This document shows, one piece after another, positions 40,886-46,527 of a DNA stretch of 46,527 nucleotides. The notes below the pieces were generated by a model. It saw only the letters and a list, made by a program, of their open reading frames with translations, was not told the origin of the DNA and made no database searches. The stretch is from positions 1-46,527 of the forward strand of contig NZ_SMKW01000075.1 in assembly GCF_004348985.1 (NCBI RefSeq). The letters run 5' to 3'. This stretch comes from Saccharopolyspora elongata (GTDB lineage Bacteria; Actinomycetota; Actinomycetes; Mycobacteriales; Pseudonocardiaceae). A program made the position numbers and the translations under genes. Positions within the stretch are counted from its first letter, which is position 1, and the number at the start of each line of letters is the position of its first letter.

Positions 40886-42210
40886 CAGCGGAGCTCCTGG
40901 TCGTGACGATCGCGCACGCGGCTGAGGAAGGCGAGCGAGATCAGCGCCCCGAAGGTGAGGTAGAACGCTGGGGCGACGTCGACGCCGGTCGATGTGGCGA
41001 GGAACGTGTTCACGAAGGGCGCGGTGCCGCCGAAGACCGCCACGCCGATGTTGTACGAGCTGGAGAACGCGGTCGAACGGACCCGAGTGGGGAACAACTC
41101 GATGAACATCGCCGCCATCGGGCCCGAGACCGTGGCGAACAGGACGACGAAGACGACCTGGCCGAGGAGGGCACCGGCGAAGGTGCCGCTGGCGACGAGC
41201 GCGAAGACCGGGTAGGTGCCGAGCGCGAAGAGCGCCATGGCGCCCATCATCAGCTTCTTGCGTCCGACACGGTCGGACAGGGCGCCCGCGGCGATGATCA
41301 GCGGCACTTCGATCAGCAGAGCTACGACGTTGGTCGTCAGGGCGTCCGCCAGCGGAAGGGCGTCGATGCCGGCCAGGAACGCCGGGAAACTGGTCGCCGT
41401 GTACCCGTAGAGGGTCACGCCGAAGACGATGCCGAGCACGAGCAACCAGTTGCGGCGCGTTGGTGCTCGCCGCTCGTCGTCGGAGGCAGGGACATCGTTC
41501 GTGCTCTGCTGATGCGAGCGAACGTCTTCGCCGAGCTCTCGGTAGGCCGGGGACTCGTCGAGCTTGAGGCGGACGAACAGCCCGATCGCCGCGACGACGC
41601 CGCCGACGAGGAACGGGACGCGCCACCCCCACGCGTCGACTGTCTGCTCAGGTATGACTCGGACGATGACGGTGGCAATGCCGGTCCCAAGCAGGAACCC
41701 GGTAACCGTCGATGCCTGCACGATGCCTGAGAACAACCCACGCCGACCAGTGCGTGCGTGCTCGAGGAGGTACGTCGCCCCGCCGGTCCACTCGGCGCCC
41801 ACCGCCAGGCCCTGGATCATCCGCAACGCCACGAGCAGCGCCGGGGCGAGCAAGCCGACCGAGGCGTACGTCGGGAGCAGACCGATGAGCAGGCTCGAGA
41901 CGCCGACGATCACCATCGTCAGAGCGAGCATGCTCCGACGGCCGGCACGGTCGCCGAGACGACCAAGGAAGATCGCACCGAGGGGGCGGCACACGAACCC
42001 CACCGCATACGAGGCGAGGGCCACCAGCAGCGAGACCGTCGGATCGTCCGTCGGGAAGAAAAGGCGTCCGATGACAGCGGCCATCGCGCCGTAGATCGCA
42101 AAGTCGTACCACTCGAGCACCGTCCCCAGCACCGCCGCGGTCGTGACCTTGCCCGGTACTCGATGTCCGGCGTCCGTGCGCCTCTGCCGTGCTGATGTCC
42201 CTAGCTTCAT
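40885..42210 (-). CDS. MFS transporter, metabolite:H+ symporter (MHS) type
   Basis: 441 aa. VLEWYDFAIYG near residue 33 and the loop motif GRLGDRAGRRSMLALTM, both typical of the MHS/sugar-acid and carboxylate uptake group (KgtP, ShiA, ProP-like). Twelve helices expected, with a hydrophilic central loop (about 215-250). It is the first gene of the minus-strand operon and should import the substrate of the deacylase and dehydratase. It diverges from a GntR gene with an operator between them. Confidence 0.9.
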   Translation of the reverse strand: MKLGTSARQRRTDAGHRVPGKVTTAAVLGTVLEWYDFAIYGAMAAVIGRLFFPTDDPTVSLLVALASYAVGFVCRPLGAIFLGRLGDRAGRRSMLALTMVIVGVSSLLIGLLPTYASVGLLAPALLVALRMIQGLAVGAEWTGGATYLLEHARTGRRGLFSGIVQASTVTGFLLGTGIATVIVRVIPEQTVDAWGWRVPFLVGGVVAAIGLFVRLKLDESPAYRELGEDVRSHQQSTNDVPASDDERRAPTRRNWLLVLGIVFGVTLYGYTATSFPAFLAGIDALPLADALTTNVVALLIEVPLIIAAGALSDRVGRKKLMMGAMALFALGTYPVFALVASGTFAGALLGQVVFVVLFATVSGPMAAMFIELFPTRVRSTAFSSSYNIGVAVFGGTAPFVNTFLATSTGVDVAPAFYLTFGALISLAFLSRVRDRHDQELR

Positions 42211-42263
42211 TGCCCAGCCTCTCCACGGGACTCCCTGACGAGACGCTGACAGTAGGCCGCAAA

Positions 42264-42292
42264 TGGCAGATGGTCAACCATCGGCCATCTGC
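42264..42292. promoter_or_regulatory. GntR operator for the catabolic island
   Basis: GCAGATGG (42266-42273) and CCATCTGC (42285-42292) form a perfect inverted repeat, and GATGGT-CA-ACCATC (42269-42282) forms a second, overlapping one. It lies between the divergent transporter (start 42210) and GntR (start 42327). Confidence 0.65.
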
Positions 42293-42326
42293 TAGGCTGA
42301 GGAGCCCAACCAAGGAGTCCTGCACG

Positions 42327-42968
42327 ATGTCGGCACTGCCTGCTTCGCCGCCCGAGTCAAGGCGCGACTGGGTCCTGCGCAACCTGCGCGAACGCATCGC
42401 CTCGGGTGAACTCGCCGCCGGCGAAAGGCTCGTCGAGCGCGACATCTCTGCGGACTACGGCATCAGCCGGGGACCGGTCCGCGAAGCGATCATGGTCCTC
42501 GAACGAGAGGGCCTCGTCGTCTCGCACTCCTATCGCGGCGCCGTCGTCGCAGAGATCCCCCAGACGGAGATCTCCGAGATTCTCGTGCCGATCCGCCTCG
42601 TCATCGAGAAAGTGGCGTTCCGCGATGCGGCGAAGGCGGGGAACGAGGAGCTCCGCGCTGCGCTCGAGGTGATCGTTCAGCAAATGGAATCAGCGGCCCA
42701 CCCGCTCGACGCTCGACGTCTCGCGGACCTCGACGTCGCGTTCCACGAGACCGTGATCGCGGCCATGCGGCACACGCAGTCGCTGCAGATCTGGCGCACG
42801 ATCCAGCCTCGGGTGCGGGCATACTTCCTCCGCGACGCCCCGCACCACGACAGCCCGCACGCCGTGGTCGAACAGCATCGCGCACTCCTCGACGCCCTCA
42901 GCTCCGGCGACCCGCAACGCGCCGAGGCCGAGATCACCGAGCACATCGGCACCTACCTCGACGACTGA
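42327..42968 (+). CDS. GntR-family regulator, FCD type
   Basis: 213 aa, ATG 42327 with AAGGAG nine bases upstream. Winged helix (SRRDWVLRNLRERIASGELAAGERLVERDISADYGISRGPVREAI) and FCD domain with DLDVAFHETVIAAMRH and VVEQHRALLDALSSGD, whose His/Asp residues usually hold a metal and a carboxylate ligand. It most likely represses the divergent transporter-deacylase-dehydratase operon and itself, responding to an acylamino acid or sugar acid. Confidence 0.9.
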   Translation: MSALPASPPESRRDWVLRNLRERIASGELAAGERLVERDISADYGISRGPVREAIMVLEREGLVVSHSYRGAVVAEIPQTEISEILVPIRLVIEKVAFRDAAKAGNEELRAALEVIVQQMESAAHPLDARRLADLDVAFHETVIAAMRHTQSLQIWRTIQPRVRAYFLRDAPHHDSPHAVVEQHRALLDALSSGDPQRAEAEITEHIGTYLDD

Positions 42969-43004
42969 CGGCACGACGTCAGCAGCGTGCCGCTGCGACG
43001 GCCA

Positions 43005-43142
43005 TCAGAGTCTGCCGAGAATCCGAGGTGATCGCCGCCGCCGGGCGAGGCACTGCGCCAGCTCGGCAACGATCGCCTCGGCCTGGTCGACGTTGTCCTC
43101 GCCGAGCGCGGCGGTGACCGCTTCGCGGTGGTGCGGGCCGCG
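43005..43142 (-). pseudogene. C-terminal fragment, possibly of an FCD-type regulator
   Basis: Minus-strand reading gives HHREAVTAALGEDNVDQAEAIVAELAQCLARRRR then a stop. The H-R-x-x-V-x-A-L-x(3)-D-x-x-x-A pattern recalls the last helix pair of FCD domains. No start or DNA-binding part is present. It adjoins the transposase remnant. Confidence 0.25.
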
Positions 43143-43224
43143 TGAGCAGGTCGGAGCGGTTTCAGGGGCGCCGGTCGTGGTCGCTCGAGTCGGCGCTCCC
43201 ACGCAGCTGACGGTGGGCGCGAAC

Positions 43225-43470
43225 ATGATGATCGACCGTACGAAAGCGTTCGCCATGCTGCGCCTGCTGCCTATGAGCGATCGGGACAAATACGTAGAGG
43301 TCCTCGTCCTGCGTCATCAGATCACGGTGCTGGAACGCCAACTCGGCAAGCAAAGAACGCGATTCACCCCGAGCGATCGGGCGTTCCCGGCAGCGCTGCC
43401 CGCACCGGTTGCCCCGGGACGTGCTCCGCAAGGTGCGGTTGCTGGTCCGACCGGGATCAACCCGTCACCC
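43225..43470 (+). pseudogene. Truncated, frameshifted transposase N-terminus
   Basis: From ATG 43225 the frame gives LPMSDRDK, VLVLRHQITVLERQLGKQR and FTPSDRAF, the characteristic N-terminus of actinobacterial integrase-core (IS3/IS481-like) transposases. Near 43400 the frame shifts; LPRDVLRKVRLLVRPGS continues in another frame and then similarity stops. The catalytic domain is missing. Confidence 0.6.
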
Positions 43471-43526
43471 CAACGGAACTCAAGTACCGACATACGAAGA
43501 CGCGCGCACCCAGGACATGCCGACGT

Positions 43527-43844
43527 TCATCCGTTGCGCGACGCGATGTCCACGGCGCAGGTCGTTCGTCCACACCGAAGCCGCGCGAACCGTTCCTCGA
43601 TCCGGTCGGCGGCGCGGCGCAGCAGCGCGGCCCGCTCGCGCACCGGGGTGTCCGCCCATCCGTTGGCCAGGGCCCGGCGAGCGGCCTGGACCGCGCGATC
43701 GACGAGCGCGGCATCCGCCTCGTGCACCCGGGCGATCAGCCGCCCCGTCGCCGGTTCGACCTGCTCGAAACCGCGATCGGTGTCGGGTTCGACGAACTGC
43801 CCGTCGACGAAGTTGCGCGTCCAGAGCCCGTGCTGTGCCGTCAT
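43527..43844 (-). pseudogene. Truncated aldehyde dehydrogenase N-terminus
   Basis: ATG 43844 opens MTAQHGLWTRNFVDGQFVEP, GFEQVEPATGRLIARVHEAD and ERAALLRRAADRIEERF, the normal first ~85 residues of an NAD(P)-dependent aldehyde dehydrogenase (full length about 480). Similarity ends near 43590, and the remaining frame to 43527 is unrelated. The Cys/Glu catalytic domain is absent. It faces the transposase remnant, which suggests that transposition removed the rest. Confidence 0.7.
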
Positions 43845-44101
43845 GCGTTCCAATCTGACCGCCGCGCCGATAGCGATCAAATGCGCTTTTCAGCGCGAGC
43901 CATACCCAGTCCGCATAGCCGGAAGTCAAGCCGCCATGGCGCCCCGGGCGCTCCGACAACATCGTCGCGACCTGCAGCTATGCATCCACCACATGGCCCC
44001 GGACGAGATGGGCATTCGCTTCCGCCGGATCCTCGGCACATCCTCGACGCGACCCGGCGACGCTCCCTGATCCCGGCTCGTCACCACGGAGGTTCCTGGA
44101 G
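43845..44101. other. Intergenic region before the second MHS transporter
   Basis: No gene. GAAAAGCGC and a short AT-rich patch near 43880 are the only promoter-like signs. A GGAGG at 44088-44092 is the ribosome site of the next gene. Confidence 0.3.
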
Positions 44102-45436
44102 ATGTGTTCGGCAACAACAGATCCCGGCCGCTCGACATCGCGGAACGGCTCAGTGCGGAAGGTCGCCTGGGCATCGGCGATCGGCAGCACCATCGAGTGG
44201 TACGACTTCTTCCTCTACGGCACCGCGGCCGCGCTCGTGTTCGACAGCCAGTTCTTCCCCGGGCTGGATCCCGCAGTGGGCACCATCGCCGCGTTCGGCA
44301 CGCTCACCGCGGGATTCCTGGCTCGCCCGTTGGGTGGCGTGATCTTCGGCCACTTCGGAGACCGCGCCGGCAGGCGCAACACGCTGATCGTGTCCCTGCT
44401 GCTCATGGGCCTGGCCACCACGATGGTCGGAGCGTTGCCCACCTACGCCGACGTCGGCATCTGGGCTCCGGTCCTCCTGGTGCTCCTGCGACTGGTCCAG
44501 GGGATCGGTCTCGGCGGCGAATGGGGCGGAGCCATCGTGCTCACGCTCGAGCACGCCCCCGAGGACAGGAAGGGTTTCTACGGCTCGTTCCCGCAACTGG
44601 GCACCCCGGCCGGGCTCATCCTCGCCAACGGCGCGTTCCTCGGCTGCCTCGCAGTTGTCGGGAAGGAGGAATTCGTCCAATGGGGATGGCGAATCGTCTT
44701 CCTGATCAGCATCGCGCTCGTGGCCGTCGGTCTCTACCTCCGCGTGCACGTCCAGGAGAGTCCGGAGTACGTGCGGACCGCGCAGCGCAAGCAGGTCGAC
44801 CGAGCACCGGCAGCGGTCGTCTTCTCTCAGCATTGGAAGCCGCTCATCCACGCGACCCTCGTCATCGTCGGCAACAGCACCGCTGCGTACATCTTCATGG
44901 TCTACGTGCTGTCGTACGGCACGACCGCGCAGAACCTGAGCCGGCCGTTCGTGCTCGGGTGCGTGATCCTCGGCTCGGCTGCATGGCTGGTGTCCGTGCC
45001 GTTCTGGGCGCGTCTCGGTGACAAGTTCGGCCTGCGGGCCGTGTTCGTGCACGGGTCGGTCATCCGCCTCGTCTGGTGCCTGGCCTTCTTCCCCATCGTC
45101 AACACCGGGAACGAGCCGATCATCCTGCTGTTCATGGTGTCGATGGGGCTCGTCCTGTCCGTGACCAACGCACCCATCGGCACGTTGACCGCGGGGTTCT
45201 TCCCCGTGGAAGTCAGATATTCCGGTGCATCGATCAGCTATCAGATCGGTTCGCTGCTCGGCGGCGGCATCACGCCGTTGGTGGCCTCCGCGCTGTTCAC
45301 GACGACGCAATCGTCGTGGTCGGTGACGGCCTACCTCCTGGCGATCTCCGTGGTGAGCCTCGCGGCGTCGAACGCGATTCCGCGCCGGGATGCCGCACCA
45401 GTCCACGAAGCGAGCGCTCCGACCGAGGTGCGCTGA
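44102..45436 (+). CDS. MFS transporter, MHS type
   Basis: 444 aa, ATG with GGAGG nine bases upstream. STIEWYDFFLYG near residue 30 and GHFGDRAGRRNTLIVSLLLMG after helix 2, the same subfamily as the transporter at 40885-42210 but not a close copy. GIGLGGEWGGAIVLTLEHAP is the conserved helix-4/5 region. It should import a carboxylate or similar small metabolite. An MBL-fold hydrolase gene follows 37 bases later and may act on the imported compound. Confidence 0.9.
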   Translation: MCSATTDPGRSTSRNGSVRKVAWASAIGSTIEWYDFFLYGTAAALVFDSQFFPGLDPAVGTIAAFGTLTAGFLARPLGGVIFGHFGDRAGRRNTLIVSLLLMGLATTMVGALPTYADVGIWAPVLLVLLRLVQGIGLGGEWGGAIVLTLEHAPEDRKGFYGSFPQLGTPAGLILANGAFLGCLAVVGKEEFVQWGWRIVFLISIALVAVGLYLRVHVQESPEYVRTAQRKQVDRAPAAVVFSQHWKPLIHATLVIVGNSTAAYIFMVYVLSYGTTAQNLSRPFVLGCVILGSAAWLVSVPFWARLGDKFGLRAVFVHGSVIRLVWCLAFFPIVNTGNEPIILLFMVSMGLVLSVTNAPIGTLTAGFFPVEVRYSGASISYQIGSLLGGGITPLVASALFTTTQSSWSVTAYLLAISVVSLAASNAIPRRDAAPVHEASAPTEVR

Positions 45437-45473
45437 ACCACGTCGTCGAACAACCGTTTTGGAAAGAGGGAAG

Positions 45474-46310
45474 ATGGAACTCGTCATCCTGGGCAGCTCC
45501 GGCGGACCGCAGCCGAACCGCGAACGATCCGCTCCCGCGACGGCGATCGTGCGCGGCGACGACATCCACGTGATCGACTGCGGAAACGGCGTCGCGCGGC
45601 AGCTGGTGGCGGCGGGCCTCCGCCTGCGGAACCTTCGATCCGTGCTCGTGACGCACCACCACGTCGATCACAACGCGGATCTCGGGGCCCTGCTCCACCT
45701 GGCGTGGACCGCGGGCCTGGTCAGCCCCGTCGACGTGTGCGGACCGCCGCCGCTGGCGCGAATGGTCGAACTGCTCCTGGAGGCCGGCAGGCCCGACATC
45801 GAGCATCGCGAGCTGCTCGGCAGGCCGAAGCTCGCCGGGCTGTTGCGCCTCCGCGAAGTGGAGGAACCCGGGGTCGTCATCACCACGCCGACGATGACCA
45901 TCACCGCCGGCACGGCGCTGCATCCGCCGATGCCCGCCTTCGCCTACCGGGTCGACGCCGATGACGCCTCGGTGGTCGTGTCCGGCGACACCGCCGCCTC
46001 CGAGCAGGTCGCCGAACTCGCCAGGGGCGCCGACGTCCTCGTGCACGAGGTGTACTCGCCGAACCACCTCGACCGGCTGCTCGCGGGCACGAACGCCGGG
46101 GTCGCCGAGTTGCAGCGGCACTTCGCCCGCGCGCACACCGATGCCGAAAGCGCCGGGAAGATCGCGAAGCAGGCGGGCATCCGCACCCTCGTCCTCTGGC
46201 ACCTCATCCCGTACGACCTCGACGAGGACGAATGGGTCAGGCAGGCGAGCCGCCACTTCGACGGCGAGATCCTCGTCGCCCGGGACCTGATGCGGATTCC
46301 CGTCGAGTAG
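45474..46310 (+). CDS. MBL-fold metal-dependent hydrolase, RNase Z-like
   Basis: 278 aa, ATG with AGAGGGAAG upstream. Short N-terminal strand MELVILGSSGG, metal motif THHHVDHNADLG near residues 62-73, SGDTAASEQVAELARGADVLVHEVY near 170-195, and a final LVLWHLIP providing the last His. The arrangement is that of RNase Z/arylsulfatase-like small-molecule hydrolases; lack of the long RNase Z arm makes a tRNA-processing role unlikely. Probably an esterase, lactonase or similar working with the upstream transporter. Confidence 0.85.
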   Translation: MELVILGSSGGPQPNRERSAPATAIVRGDDIHVIDCGNGVARQLVAAGLRLRNLRSVLVTHHHVDHNADLGALLHLAWTAGLVSPVDVCGPPPLARMVELLLEAGRPDIEHRELLGRPKLAGLLRLREVEEPGVVITTPTMTITAGTALHPPMPAFAYRVDADDASVVVSGDTAASEQVAELARGADVLVHEVYSPNHLDRLLAGTNAGVAELQRHFARAHTDAESAGKIAKQAGIRTLVLWHLIPYDLDEDEWVRQASRHFDGEILVARDLMRIPVE

Positions 46311-46336
46311 GGCGCCACAACCGACGCTGGTGCGGA

Positions 46337-46367
46337 CTCCTGCCGACCTTCGGGGCATTGGCAGGAG
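46337..46367 (+). terminator. Terminator after the MBL-fold gene
   Basis: CTCCTGCC (46337-46344) and GGCAGGAG (46360-46367), perfect 8-bp stem with a 15-nt loop, 26 bases past the stop. A smaller hairpin CCCCTC-ATC-GAGGGG follows at 46445-46459. Confidence 0.55.
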
Positions 46368-46386
46368 CCCGTGGCGGCTCCGGGTT

Positions 46387-46527
46387 TCAGAACCATCCGC
46401 TGTTGCAGTCGAAGAAGGTCTCACCCACCCACTGGCTGGCGGATCCCCTCATCGAGGGGTTCGCACCGGGGATTGTCGTTGCACGGCTGCGTTGTCGCCA
46501 CCAGCGGACCCATTCCGATCAGGCGAC
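46387..46527 (-). other. Possible end of a minus-strand gene (partial, unrecognised)
   Basis: A minus-strand frame of 43 codons, bounded by a stop near the window edge, ends SQWVGETFFDCNSGWF at 46387. Its aromatic, Cys-containing end looks protein-like, but there is no start or ribosome site and it is too short to assign. It may be a fragment. Confidence 0.2.

Overview
The window is high-GC DNA from an actinomycete, most likely a Pseudonocardiaceae-type genus such as Saccharopolyspora or Amycolatopsis. This rests on GTG/TTG starts, tightly overlapping operons, a mycothiol-dependent formaldehyde dehydrogenase, a Tat-exported lipase/beta-lactamase-like protein and the style of the P450, GntR and TetR genes. 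I see no rRNA, tRNA, CRISPR array, PKS or NRPS.

Left part (1-9825): the tail of an IS1380-like transposase; a Tat-exported but catalytically degenerate serine-hydrolase-like protein; a VanZ-like membrane protein; and an OmpR/histidine-kinase pair. A shared direct-repeat operator lies upstream of both the hydrolase and the kinase pair. Then come a frameshifted membrane protein, two small secreted proteins, a 78-aa protein, an orphan PhoU and a DUF4331 protein.

C1 part (9853-15535): a LuxR-type regulator diverges from mscR plus a metallo-beta-lactamase-fold hydrolase (mycothiol formaldehyde detoxification). A GntR regulator with a perfect palindromic operator diverges from a two-gene oxygenase: a ferritin-like di-iron protein and a phthalate-dioxygenase-reductase-type partner. 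Together they suggest an oxidative demethylation whose formaldehyde is cleared by MscR.

Middle part (15961-22101): an ABM-like protein, a TetR regulator, an internally deleted M20 amidohydrolase, then an acyl-CoA synthetase, an acyl-CoA dehydrogenase and an MFS exporter.

Core (22519-34695): the standout is a compact meroterpenoid gene cluster: 4-hydroxyphenylpyruvate dioxygenase, UbiA prenyltransferase, polyprenyl diphosphate synthase, a squalene-cyclase-like protein without a visible DxDD motif, two FAD enzymes, two paralogous C/O-methyltransferases and two P450s. The inferred route is tyrosine to homogentisate, prenylation, methylation, epoxidation, cyclisation and P450 tailoring, a bacterial counterpart of tocopherol/plastoquinone chemistry joined to fungal-style meroterpenoid cyclisation. 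A structured ~150-bp repeat occurs twice, once before the acyl-CoA dehydrogenase and once between the two methyltransferases.

Right part (34805-46527): a possible thioesterase remnant, a PAS-GGDEF-EAL protein, then a catabolic island (enolase-superfamily dehydratase, N-acyl-D-amino-acid deacylase, MHS-type transporter, divergent GntR with its own operator). Remnants of a transposase and of an aldehyde dehydrogenase follow, then a second MHS-type transporter with a metallo-beta-lactamase-fold hydrolase. The broken genes around the catabolic island mark this end as accessory DNA.
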